DNA of 64,000 nucleotides, taken from NCBI RefSeq assembly GCF_003711225.1, contig NZ_CP031030.1, forward strand, positions 5,456,001 to 5,520,000, given 5' to 3'. The position numbers and the translations under genes are program-made. The notes under the pieces are model-generated. The model was not told the DNA's origin, did no database searches, and was given only the letters and a program-made list of their open reading frames with translations. This document shows positions 1 through 7,821 of this stretch, one piece after another (within the stretch, counting starts at the first letter, position 1; each line of letters begins with the position of its first letter). The DNA is from Runella sp. SP2. Its GTDB lineage: Bacteria; Bacteroidota; Bacteroidia; Cytophagales; Spirosomataceae.

Positions 1-383
1 TAAAAACCGAAGCTGAATACAAGCAAGTAATGGCTGAAATTGAGACGTTTTTACAAAAAGCTACTCATAATGAAGGTTTTACAAGCCTTTCTCCTGAAGA
101 AACAGAACGTCTCCGAAATCTATCTTTACAAGCAGAAGCTTACGAAGACGCTATCCCAATCATGCCTTTACAAATTCCTACTCCTCAAACACTTTCTGAC
201 ATGCTGAGTTTAAAAATGTTTCAGTTAAAATTGAAACAAAAAGACTTAGCAGCACTACTTGACATCACGCCTACCCGACTCTCGGAAGTGATGACGGGCA
301 AGCGTAAGGTCAACATGGATTTAGCTAAACGACTTTATCAAAAATTAGCCATCGACCCTGCGTTTATTTTAGAACATGCTTAA
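1..383 (+). CDS. HigA-type antitoxin, XRE-family HTH protein (5' partial)
   Basis: The C-terminal half holds an XRE helix-turn-helix (KQKDLAALLDITPTRLSEVM) followed by GKRKVNMDLAKRLYQKLAID, the usual end of HigA antitoxins that repress their own promoter and neutralise a HigB RNase. The frame is open to the window edge: before the ATG at 30 it reads KTEAEYKQV, matching the start of HigA proteins (typically KTExEYxxA), so the true start lies outside and the ATG at 30 is internal. A HigB toxin gene would be expected just upstream, off-window (inference). The stop overlaps the stop of the convergent RND pump gene by 4 bases, so there is no room for a separate terminator. Family assignment is good; the specific toxin partner is unknown. 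Confidence 0.85.
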   Translation, partial: KTEAEYKQVMAEIETFLQKATHNEGFTSLSPEETERLRNLSLQAEAYEDAIPIMPLQIPTPQTLSDMLSLKMFQLKLKQKDLAALLDITPTRLSEVMTGKRKVNMDLAKRLYQKLAIDPAFILEHA

Positions 384-3300
384 AACTCCCGAACCTTATT
401 TTTCTCTTTGAAATAAGTGCCAAGGGCTTTTTGTCCAAAAACATAAAACACAGCGGGCGTTACCACCATATCAAGTAACGTACTCGAAATCAATCCCCCC
501 AAGATAACCGTTGCCACAGGGTAGAGAATTTCTTTCCCTGCGGCTTGGGGATCGAGGGTAAGGGGAATGAGCGCTAAGGCTGCCACCAAGGCCGTCATTA
601 GTACCGGAACGAGGCGTTCGAGCGAACCACGGATAATCATTTCTTTCCCAAAATGCTCACCTTCGTGCTCGATAAGGTGGATGTAATGCGAAATCATCAT
701 GATTCCGTTGCGGCTTGCGATTCCCGTCAGGGTAATAAAACCCACCAACGTTGCTACCGAAAATACGCCCCCCGAAAGCAACACCGCCACCACACTCCCC
801 ACCAGCGCCAATGGGACATTGAGCATGATTTGCAGCACAATGCGGCTTGATTTAAAATGGGTAAAAAGTACCAAGAAAATACTGACGATGGAAAGAATAC
901 TCAAGAGGCTTATCAATTGCGTAGCTGACTCCTGGCTCTCAATCAGTCCCGAATAAACGACATACGTTCCTTGGGGAAGTTGCAACTTGCCCACTTGCTT
1001 TTTTATTTCTTCGACAGTACTTCCCAAATCTCGTTCTTGAACATTGGCCGAAATCACCATCCGCCGCTGGGTATTTTCGTGCATCACTTGGTTGACGGTC
1101 ACGGTTTGTTCGATGTCAGCAATCTGTTCCAAAGGCACCAATGTCCCATCAGGAGTACTGATTTGAGTGTTGCGGATGGCTTCAAGGTTTGAACGTTCGT
1201 GTTCGTTGGCACGAATGAGAATATCAAACGTTTTTTGTCCATCGTACATCTGACCTGTCACTTTTCCGTTGTAAAACACTTCGAGTTCCTCCGCCACTTT
1301 ACCCGCTTGCAGCCCAAAACGTTGGAGTGCGTCGCGTTTGACACGAATCTGCAACTGAGGTACCATCACTTGACGCTCGATACTCAAGTCCACCACTCCC
1401 TCAACGCCTTGCATCACATTTTTGATTTGCCCTGCGGTGGTACGAAGTTCGGCTAAATCATTTCCGTAGAGTTTAAGCGCTATTTGCGCCTGTACCCCCG
1501 AAAGCAAGTGCTCAATTCGGTGCGAAATAGGTTGTCCTACTGCAATTGTTACGCCTTTCATCACCGACAGTTTTTCGCGGATGTCAGCAATGATTTCATC
1601 CCGACTTCGCTTGGTATCAGATTTTAATTCTACTTCAATTTCGGAACGACTGACAGGTTCGACGTGCTCATCGAGTTCGGCTCGTCCTGTACGACGACTG
1701 GCATACTCCACTTCAGGTACTTGCAGCATGAGTTTTTCGGCCAAGGTTCCTAACCGATTCGACTCCTCCAACGAAGTTCCAGGCGGAGCAATGAGATTGA
1801 TGGTAAACGAACCTTCGTTGAAAGGTGGCAAAAACTCCGTTCCTAAAAAAGGAAGCGTGCCAACTGAAGCCATAATCAGTAATGTCGCCATAACTATAAT
1901 TGCCTTTGGCCGCTGCAATGCCCACTGCAACAGCTTCGTATCCTGCTTTTTAAGCCACCGCACCAGCCCCCCGTCCCCCGATGGGGGGGCAAAAATAGCT
2001 CCTCCATTGGGGGATGGGGGGCTTAGATAACTACATAACACGGGCGTAACGGTAAGCGACACCAACAATGAGGCGATAATCGAAGTGATGTAAGCCAAGC
2101 CCAACGGCGCAAAAATCCGTCCTTCGACGCCTTCCATAAAAAACAACGGCACAAATACGAGAACCACAATAATGGTAGCATAGACAATCGAATTGCGCAC
2201 TTCGGAACTGGCTTCATATACTACCCGAAGCGTTGATTTGGGGTTGCCTGAGGCTTGGTTTTCTTTCAACCGTCGAAAGACATTTTCAACATCGACAATA
2301 GCGTCATCGACCAACTCACCGATGGCAATCGCCAGCCCGCCCAATGTCAGGGTATTGATGGAAATATCAAACAATTGAAAAATAATAGCCGTCATCACCA
2401 ACGACAGCGGAATGGCCGTCAGCGTAATAACCGTCGTGCGGAGATTCATCAAAAACAAGAATAAAATCACCACCACCAATATAAACCCATCTCGCAATGC
2501 CTCGGTGACGTTGTGGATGGAGTTTTCGATGAATGTTTTCTGCTGAAAAATCTTCGGATTTAACGATACATCGCGCGGCAACGCAGGCCGAAGCTCTTGG
2601 CAGGCTTTTTCTACCTCATCGGTCAAGACCACGGTATTGGCCCCTGGTTGTTTTTCTACCGCCATAATCACCGCAGGTTTCCCGTTGATACTTCCGTCTC
2701 CTCGCTTAAAGGCCGCTCCAAATTTTACATCGGCCACCTGTTTGAGTAGCACAGGTTGACCCTGTCGGCTGGTTACGACCGTATTGGCCAAATCGTCCAG
2801 CGATTCCGCCCGTCCTACGTTTCGAATCAAGACTTCCGAACCGTATTCGTAGTAAAAATTTCCCGTGGTATTGCGCGATGAAAGCGACAATGCTTGTTCC
2901 ACTTCGTCGAGTCCTACGCCAAATTGTTTAAGCTTTATACTCGACACTTGCACTTGGTACTGCAAACGGTCGCCTCCAATCGGAATCACTTGCGCTACTC
3001 CTTTGATGGTCAACAATCGACGCCGAACGGTAAAATCGGCCAAGGTTCGAAGCTCGGCAGGCGATGTACTATCGGCACTCATTCCGACGTACATAAACTG
3101 TCCCATTACCGACGAAATAGGCCCCATAATCGGCTTAATTCCGTTGGGTAAAGTCACGGTTTGGAGTTTTTCGGCCACCAACTGCCGCGCTCGGTAAATT
3201 TCGGTATTCCAGTCAAATTCCACATAGACCATCCCCAAGCCAATCGCCGAACTACTTCGTACCGATTCTACGCCTGGTGCGCCATTGAGGGCAGTTTCGA

Positions 3301-3505
3301 CGGGTAATACCACTTGGGTTTCTATTTCTTCGGGAGCTAAACCGTTGGACTCCAAGAATATCGTCACGCGGGCTCGGTTCAGGTCGGGCAATACATCAAT
3401 CGGCAATCGAATCGCCGTATAGGTTCCTCCAACCAACAATATCCCCGCAAACGCCAATACAATCAGTCGATTGTTTAGCGAGAATTTTATTATTTTATCG
3501 AGCAT
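380..3505 (-). CDS. Heavy-metal-type RND efflux pump, inner-membrane permease (CusA/CzcA-like)
   Basis: This 1041-residue protein is a proton-driven RND permease that would pump metal ions or other substrates from the periplasm through the adaptor and TolC-like channel encoded upstream. An N-terminal membrane helix (about residues 11-31) is followed by a large periplasmic loop, a helix bundle from about 340 with the charged motif GELVDDAIVDVEN (396-408), a second periplasmic loop (about 560-860) and a final helix bundle. Acidic residues in the fourth helix are typical of HME-RND pumps. Residues 495-514, in the cytoplasmic loop after the first helix bundle, are encoded by an inserted palindromic repeat. 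The start lies 1 base after the adaptor stop, so the genes are one operon. Metal substrate cannot be read from the sequence; the His-rich neighbours argue for a metal. Confidence 0.93.
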   Translation of the reverse strand: MLDKIIKFSLNNRLIVLAFAGILLVGGTYTAIRLPIDVLPDLNRARVTIFLESNGLAPEEIETQVVLPVETALNGAPGVESVRSSSAIGLGMVYVEFDWNTEIYRARQLVAEKLQTVTLPNGIKPIMGPISSVMGQFMYVGMSADSTSPAELRTLADFTVRRRLLTIKGVAQVIPIGGDRLQYQVQVSSIKLKQFGVGLDEVEQALSLSSRNTTGNFYYEYGSEVLIRNVGRAESLDDLANTVVTSRQGQPVLLKQVADVKFGAAFKRGDGSINGKPAVIMAVEKQPGANTVVLTDEVEKACQELRPALPRDVSLNPKIFQQKTFIENSIHNVTEALRDGFILVVVILFLFLMNLRTTVITLTAIPLSLVMTAIIFQLFDISINTLTLGGLAIAIGELVDDAIVDVENVFRRLKENQASGNPKSTLRVVYEASSEVRNSIVYATIIVVLVFVPLFFMEGVEGRIFAPLGLAYITSIIASLLVSLTVTPVLCSYLSPPSPNGGAIFAPPSGDGGLVRWLKKQDTKLLQWALQRPKAIIVMATLLIMASVGTLPFLGTEFLPPFNEGSFTINLIAPPGTSLEESNRLGTLAEKLMLQVPEVEYASRRTGRAELDEHVEPVSRSEIEVELKSDTKRSRDEIIADIREKLSVMKGVTIAVGQPISHRIEHLLSGVQAQIALKLYGNDLAELRTTAGQIKNVMQGVEGVVDLSIERQVMVPQLQIRVKRDALQRFGLQAGKVAEELEVFYNGKVTGQMYDGQKTFDILIRANEHERSNLEAIRNTQISTPDGTLVPLEQIADIEQTVTVNQVMHENTQRRMVISANVQERDLGSTVEEIKKQVGKLQLPQGTYVVYSGLIESQESATQLISLLSILSIVSIFLVLFTHFKSSRIVLQIMLNVPLALVGSVVAVLLSGGVFSVATLVGFITLTGIASRNGIMMISHYIHLIEHEGEHFGKEMIIRGSLERLVPVLMTALVAALALIPLTLDPQAAGKEILYPVATVILGGLISSTLLDMVVTPAVFYVFGQKALGTYFKEKNKVREF
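1964..2023. repeat. In-frame palindromic repeat element inside the RND gene
   Basis: Bases 1965-1990 and 1998-2023 are 26-base inverted arms (AGCCCCCC-TCCCCC-ATGG-GG-GC pattern) that match at 22 of 26 positions around a 7-base spacer. The element is translated without a stop as 20 residues rich in Pro and Gly (SPPSPNGG... then APPSGDGGL), interrupting an otherwise normal RND protein between its first helix bundle and the cytoplasmic linker. Its GC-rich composition stands out from the gene around it. It resembles dispersed palindromic elements that sit inside genes; that comparison is inference. Confidence 0.8.
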
Positions 3506-3506
3506 G

Positions 3507-5297
3507 TTATTGATTCAGGAAAATCATTTTCAATTGATACGAAGAAGTAACCACTACTTTTTCTCCCGAATGTACACCCTTCAAAATAGTCGTAGATGCT
3601 CCGTTGTTGTTTCCAATCGCCACATATTCCACCCTGAAACGCTCAGGCGACTCTTTTACAAACACACAAGGTTTGCCGTTGAGCTGGCTTAGTGCGCTAT
3701 TGGGCAATGCCAACGTCCTATTTTCGTCGCGTGCTTGCGCTCGCACGGTCACGTATTCGCCAATTTTAAAATCACCATCGGGATTCTCGACTTCAAAAAG
3801 CATTTTTTGCGATTGGTTGGCATTTACGACTTGCGCCGCCGACAATAACCGCACTCGATTGGTTTTATGTTTTTCACTGTCTCGCTGGCATTCCACCTCG
3901 AAGCCTGTTCCTAAGCGGACTTTGTCAGCATCTTGTTCAAATACCTGCGCTTCGACATACACTTTGTTGAGATTGGTAATCGTAAAAAGCGTTTCACCCG
4001 TTCCTACTGTTGAGCCAATTGCCACCGCAAACGGTGCCACTACGCCCGAAATCGGTGCGGTAAGCGCGACCAAACGGCTATTACCCTTGCCATTTTTAGC
4101 AATGTTGTTAAACACTTTGAGGTTTTCTTGCGCTTTGCGAAGACGGGCTTCGGCTTCAACCATATCACGTTTGGCAGCAATGTCTTCGATTTTTTTCAAG
4201 CGGTCGTACTCTTTTTGAGCCGTCGCCAATTCCACTTCCAAATTGTTGCGTTCGGCTTGCAAACTCACTTGCGTACTGGCATCGATGGTCTGTTCGACGA
4301 CCGCCAACGTCTGTCCTTTGTTGACACGCTGCCCCACTCGGGTAGTAAGCGACACGATGCGCCCCACTTGTGGCGTTTGCACCACCGCCATCCCCGTCGA
4401 AGCAGGAATCACTGTTCCATACAGCTGGGTTGTTTCGCGGAAGTTGCCCGTTTCAACAGGATTGGTCAGTACTTCAAATAGGAATTGTGTCTCTTTTGGT
4501 ACTTCAAACGCGTCACCATTAGCTGTTTGCCCTTTGGCGTTTTTCTCCCCTTCGTGGTTATGTCCATCTTCTTGGGCCTGACTAGGCTGATAGGTTGGGA
4601 AAAGGCAAGCACCGATGAGAAGAATCGAAAAAAGGGTTCGGTTTTTCTTCATGGCCAAAAACATGGCGATTAAACCAATTACCAAACCACCCCCAAACAT
4701 CACCCACATTCGCCAATTGTCGATTTGCCATTCATTTGTTTGTTCGTTGGCTTCCTCGTGGGCATGTTCCGACTCATCGTGACCTACCAATACTCCTTTC
4801 AGCACCATCAAATCGGGGCCATTGATGCCTTCAATTTTAGCGGTGAGTGAAAAGGTACGCTCCCGACTAAAACGCGACGTAACCTCATAGATGCCCGCCT
4901 CTTTGGGTTTTATATCAAACGTAGCTTTGGAATCTAACGAGGCCGAAAGTGCGATTTTTGCATTGCTAATAGGGCGATTGGTGGCAGGGTCAGCGACGTA
5001 AAGCGTAAGTTTGCCCGCTTCGTTGGCGTGCAAGTGTTCGTATTTTAAAACCAACTCATAGCGGTCTGATACCGCTTCGGCCTTTTTGACTTTGATGGTT
5101 TCAGCCGCTGGCTCATGAGCTCCGTGGTCATGGTCATCGTGCATGGTACCATCGGCGTGCATGTGCTGAGCGTACGTAAAGCTCCCCATTCCCCAAAGGA
5201 AGCATATCAACAAACAAATTAGCTTATTTAAGCTTACAAAGAGCCCTCTAACAATTCCCCCATCGGAGGTTAGGGGGGGGCTATCTATTTTTTTCAT
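3507..5297 (-). CDS. RND periplasmic adaptor (CusB/CzcB-like) with extra N-terminal His-rich domain
   Basis: The 596-residue product links the RND pump to the outer-membrane channel. Residues about 265-596 form the adaptor proper: a barrel-sandwich half (VVQTPQVGRIVSL), a helical hairpin (about 345-400), the second lipoyl half (APISGVVAPFAVAIGSTV) and a membrane-proximal end. Before it lies an unusual extension: signal peptide (about 24-43), a His-rich stretch (HMHADGTMHDDHDHGAH), an Ig-like domain (about 75-170), a membrane helix (about 197-215), then a second signal-peptide-like segment from Met216 (KKNRTLFSILLIGACLF) and another His-rich patch. It looks like two proteins joined in frame. 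Residues 6-18 come from a palindromic-repeat arm. The start overlaps the TolC-like stop by 4 bases. Normal adaptors are about 400 residues. Confidence 0.9.
   Translation of the reverse strand: MKKIDSPPLTSDGGIVRGLFVSLNKLICLLICFLWGMGSFTYAQHMHADGTMHDDHDHGAHEPAAETIKVKKAEAVSDRYELVLKYEHLHANEAGKLTLYVADPATNRPISNAKIALSASLDSKATFDIKPKEAGIYEVTSRFSRERTFSLTAKIEGINGPDLMVLKGVLVGHDESEHAHEEANEQTNEWQIDNWRMWVMFGGGLVIGLIAMFLAMKKNRTLFSILLIGACLFPTYQPSQAQEDGHNHEGEKNAKGQTANGDAFEVPKETQFLFEVLTNPVETGNFRETTQLYGTVIPASTGMAVVQTPQVGRIVSLTTRVGQRVNKGQTLAVVEQTIDASTQVSLQAERNNLEVELATAQKEYDRLKKIEDIAAKRDMVEAEARLRKAQENLKVFNNIAKNGKGNSRLVALTAPISGVVAPFAVAIGSTVGTGETLFTITNLNKVYVEAQVFEQDADKVRLGTGFEVECQRDSEKHKTNRVRLLSAAQVVNANQSQKMLFEVENPDGDFKIGEYVTVRAQARDENRTLALPNSALSQLNGKPCVFVKESPERFRVEYVAIGNNNGASTTILKGVHSGEKVVVTSSYQLKMIFLNQ
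5243..5284. repeat. GC-rich palindromic repeat arm at the 5' end of the adaptor gene
   Basis: On the minus strand the sequence runs from a run of eight C through TAACCTCCGATGGGGGAATT to GTTAGAGGG. It is an imperfect palindrome (CCCTAAC against GTTAGAGGG, with TCC-GAT-GGGGGA inside). It encodes SPPLTSDGGIVRGL at residues 6-19 of the adaptor, ahead of the hydrophobic core of the signal peptide, and resembles one arm of the element in the neighbouring pump gene (SPPSPNGG, APPSGDGGL). Confidence 0.6.
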
Positions 5298-6490
5298 AAA
5301 TTTCCTGTTAGGTGTTGTATGGTCAAAATCGACTGAAAATAGCTACGTTGGGTTTCGATGTAGCGAAGTTTGATGGTGTAGGCGTCGTTGGTTGTTCGTA
5401 GAAAATTGATGTAATCGGTTTGACCATTTTCAAAAAAACGACGAGCTGTTTCAATCATCGTATTGGCTTGTGGTAGAGCCACACTTTGGTAGTAGGCCAG
5501 TAACATTCGAAATTTCGTCGCCTCATTTTGCGCCATTTGCAAGTCGAGTGACACTAGCTGTTTTTGCGACTCCGTCCGCTCATGGGCAGCTTCTTGCGCC
5601 GTTTGAGCGGCCTCAATTCGGCTTTTGTATGACCCCCACCAAAGCGGGATACTCACCCCTGCCCGCAGACGAAACCCCATCCGCGTTTCTGGCGTACCTT
5701 GATTGTAATAGCCTACCATGAAACTGGGAAGTCGGCTACTTTTTTCTACTCCAACTACCTTTTGACCAACCACTTCCATTTGCTTAGCCATTTCCACAAG
5801 CGGAGCAGAGTCCACATCACCTAAGGTATCCGTAGGGAACGGCATTTTGTCCAACGGAAGTAGTGCTACCTCTGGCGAGAGCACATTCCCCATCAATATC
5901 CCTAGTTGATTTTTTTGCAAGATTACCTCTTGACTAGCCATCGAAACTTGGTTACGAAGTTCCGCTGCTTGCGTTTCTGCGAATACCAACGCTAGCTTGT
6001 CGATGGTGCCTACTTCAAAGCTCCTCTTTGCGGCAATGGCGATTTGGGTGTAGGCGCTGTCTTGGCTTTGGAGTTGTTGGAGATACGACTGGGTAAATTG
6101 CGCATTGAGATATGTCCATTTTACCCGAAATTTTAGCTCGTTTTCGGTGATTTTTTGGTCTTTTTGAGCCAATCCTACGTAGGCTTGCTGCAACTGCGCC
6201 TGCTGGTGATACACCGAAGGCAAACGAAAGCTTTGCTGCACGCCCAGCGTATAAAATACCCCTGTCGGGCTATCAAACGTCAGCTCAGGGTTAGGAATCG
6301 CTCGGGTGGAACGGATGAGTTGTTCGTTTTGCTTCACCACCAAACTCGAAGCTTTCAGTGCATGACTGTTCTTGAGCGCTGCTTCCACTACTTCGTCGGG
6401 CGTCAGCGTACGTTGTGACCACGCGCAGGTACTCAACACCCAACCAAGTCCGACCGTCAAGGCTGACTTTTGCCAGTAAGTGTTCATCAA
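5294..6490 (-). CDS. TolC-family outer-membrane efflux channel
   Basis: This 398-residue protein starts with a signal peptide (cleavage likely after TCAWS-Q) and has two repeats of long amphipathic helices joined by short strands, the pattern of outer-membrane efflux proteins. Each half holds Gln- and Ala-rich coiled coil (LQQLQSQDSAYTQIAIAAKRSFEVG in the first, RIEAAQTAQEAAHERTESQKQ in the second). It would form the trimeric exit duct for the RND pump. It is the first of the three pump genes and overlaps the adaptor by 4 bases. It is on the short side for the family but looks complete. Confidence 0.92.
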   Translation of the reverse strand: MMNTYWQKSALTVGLGWVLSTCAWSQRTLTPDEVVEAALKNSHALKASSLVVKQNEQLIRSTRAIPNPELTFDSPTGVFYTLGVQQSFRLPSVYHQQAQLQQAYVGLAQKDQKITENELKFRVKWTYLNAQFTQSYLQQLQSQDSAYTQIAIAAKRSFEVGTIDKLALVFAETQAAELRNQVSMASQEVILQKNQLGILMGNVLSPEVALLPLDKMPFPTDTLGDVDSAPLVEMAKQMEVVGQKVVGVEKSSRLPSFMVGYYNQGTPETRMGFRLRAGVSIPLWWGSYKSRIEAAQTAQEAAHERTESQKQLVSLDLQMAQNEATKFRMLLAYYQSVALPQANTMIETARRFFENGQTDYINFLRTTNDAYTIKLRYIETQRSYFQSILTIQHLTGNL

Positions 6491-6530
6491 AAATGAAGAT
6501 TTGATTTAAAAACTAAGAAAAAGTTAAGAG

Positions 6531-6577
6531 GCGAGTTTGCAAAGAGCGAGTTTGCAAAGGGCAAGTTTGCAAGGGGC
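6531..6577. repeat. Three tandem 15-bp repeats upstream of the efflux operon
   Basis: Units at 6531-6545, 6546-6560 and 6561-6575 read GCGAGTTTGCAAAGA, GCGAGTTTGCAAAGG and GCAAGTTTGCAAGGG, followed by an inverted partial copy (GGCAAACTC) and further GTTTGCC motifs. The array fills about a third of the 137-base gap between the His-rich gene and the TolC-like gene. It could be a regulator-binding array for metal control or slippage-derived sequence; nothing in the window decides this. Confidence 0.8.
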
Positions 6578-6627
6578 AAACTCTTTTGCCTGTTTGCCTT
6601 TTACAAACTTGTGCATTTCCTCTATTT

Positions 6628-7077
6628 CTAAATCAAAAAGCTCTGAACCAGCGTTAGAAGAAAACGCCCGTAGGTTCGTCGAAAGACGTAGGACGGTTTA
6701 AAAAAAGCAATACCTATCTCTTCTTTTTGAAAGAGCGTAGGCTTGTAGAAAAATGCAGAAAAAGAGGGAATAAAAGGAATAAAAACCGTTGAAGCGAAGT
6801 TAGGGGCTTTGGTCGTAACTTCGGCATAACAATACACAAAGTTGACTTGTGCTTCTTCTTCGTGGGCCTGAAAACCCGCAGCGGCCTCGTGATGGTGATG
6901 ATGTTCGTCTTCGTGCTGCTGGTGTTCGCACGACGTCTCCGCCCAGCTTGAAAGAATGTGGCGATGCGTTCCATGCTCCTGACACGAATGTTCCAGCACC
7001 CCAAAGCCATTACCCGCCCAAAGGGCCAGCGACGCCATTGTCAATGCCAAAAACTGTTTCAGAAGCTTTTTCATCAA
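6628..7077 (-). CDS. Small His-rich secreted protein upstream of the metal efflux genes
   Basis: The 149-residue product has a signal peptide (KKLLKQFLALTMASLALWAG), then a Cys/His-rich part (EHSCQEHGTHRHI, CEHQQHEDEHHHHHE) up to about residue 70, and a hydrophobic-aromatic C-terminal half without recognised domain. Such short His-rich proteins often stand next to HME-RND pumps in Bacteroidota and probably bind metal in the periplasm (inference). It is transcribed towards the efflux operon with a 137-base gap that carries tandem repeats. A TAnnTTTG-like -10 region (TATTTTTG on the minus strand, 7091-7098) lies just upstream. I do not know the gene by name. Confidence 0.75.
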   Translation of the reverse strand: MMKKLLKQFLALTMASLALWAGNGFGVLEHSCQEHGTHRHILSSWAETSCEHQQHEDEHHHHHEAAAGFQAHEEEAQVNFVYCYAEVTTKAPNFASTVFIPFIPSFSAFFYKPTLFQKEEIGIAFFKPSYVFRRTYGRFLLTLVQSFLI

Positions 7078-7208
7078 AACCGATTTTTAGCAAAAATAAA
7101 TCAAAAGCACGTGCAACAGGGTTTCAGATAGTAAAAAGGGGGAAATAAGTCTGTCAAAACCTCTTTGGTTTTAGTATAATTGCACCAAAAGATAACTCCT
7201 AAACGACC

Positions 7209-7622
7209 ATGACACTACTCGGCTTTCCTGTATTGGTACTTACAAAAATCCTGTTTGCGGCTTTCAATGGTATTTTGTTTACGCAATCGGGCTTAGACAA
7301 GGTTTTTCACTACCAAGGCAACCTCGATTATTTTAAAGATCATTTTAAAAAATCGCCGTTGGCTTCCAGCATCGGGGCGCTGATGCCCACCATTACGTTG
7401 CTTGAGACTTCAGCGGGTTTGGTGTCCTTGGTGGGCGTAGTGCTTTTGCTCATTGGAAGCGATTTGGCCAATGTGGTAGCGGCCTCGGGCATGTGTTTGG
7501 GGGGAATTTCGTTGGTGTGTTTGTTTTTTGGGCAACGGCTGGCACAAGACTACGCAGGTGCCGCCTCGTTAGTGCCTTATTTCTTAATGGCCGCAGGTGG
7601 GTTAGTTCTGTATGCTTTCTAA
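7209..7622 (+). CDS. DoxX-like small membrane protein
   Basis: The 137-residue protein has four predicted membrane helices (about 8-24, 48-66, 74-98 and 113-136), with the motif FNGILFTQSGLDKVFHYQGN near the first helix, as in DoxX/DoxD-like proteins whose precise reaction is usually unknown. It stands alone on the plus strand between the efflux operon and accC, and is followed by a cluster of hairpins. Confidence 0.7.
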   Translation: MTLLGFPVLVLTKILFAAFNGILFTQSGLDKVFHYQGNLDYFKDHFKKSPLASSIGALMPTITLLETSAGLVSLVGVVLLLIGSDLANVVAASGMCLGGISLVCLFFGQRLAQDYAGAASLVPYFLMAAGGLVLYAF

Positions 7623-7647
7623 ACATTCGGGTTGTGTGAGTAAGCAT

Positions 7648-7674
7648 AAAAAAGAGGGTTGTGAGCAACCCTCT
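7648..7674 (-). terminator. Second, duplicate terminator copy after accC
   Basis: It has the same 9-bp stem as the proximal copy, with loop CTCA and a following T run on the minus strand. The hairpin is symmetrical and could also slow plus-strand transcription leaving the DoxX-like gene. Confidence 0.6.
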
Positions 7675-7772
7675 ACACAACAAGAGTGCTGTGCGTTTGG
7701 ATACTATTATCCAAACACAGGGTTTCTCAAAACCCAATTCAGAAATCGAGATTGGGAGCAACCCCAGGCACG

Positions 7773-7799
7773 AAAAAAGAGGGTTGTAAGCAACCCTCT
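7773..7799 (-). terminator. Intrinsic terminator after accC
   Basis: Read on the minus strand, the stem AGAGGGTTG/CAACCCTCT (loop CTTA) is followed directly by six T. It lies just after the accC stop. A second copy at 7648-7674 has the same stem and a T run and could catch read-through. Confidence 0.8.
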
Positions 7800-7821
7800 A
7801 CACAATATCGTAATTCCCACT

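Larger units (their letters stand above)
7640..7805. repeat. Cluster of hairpins with a duplicated unit between convergent genes
   Basis: Two copies of a unit (A6 run, GAGGGTTG-loop-CAACCCTC, then TACACAA) lie at 7651-7680 and 7773-7804. Each is a perfect 9-bp stem (AGAGGGTTG/CAACCCTCT) with a 4-base loop. Between them are a second hairpin at about 7691-7716 (CTGTG..TTTGGATA against TATCCAAACACAG) and shorter pairs GGGTTT/AAACCC and CCAAT/ATTGG. The region lies between the DoxX-like gene and accC, which converge here. Confidence 0.8.

Noticed and set aside
1581-2030. 149-residue plus-strand frame antisense to the RND pump
   Set aside because: A shadow frame produced by codon bias of the real gene; no homology features.
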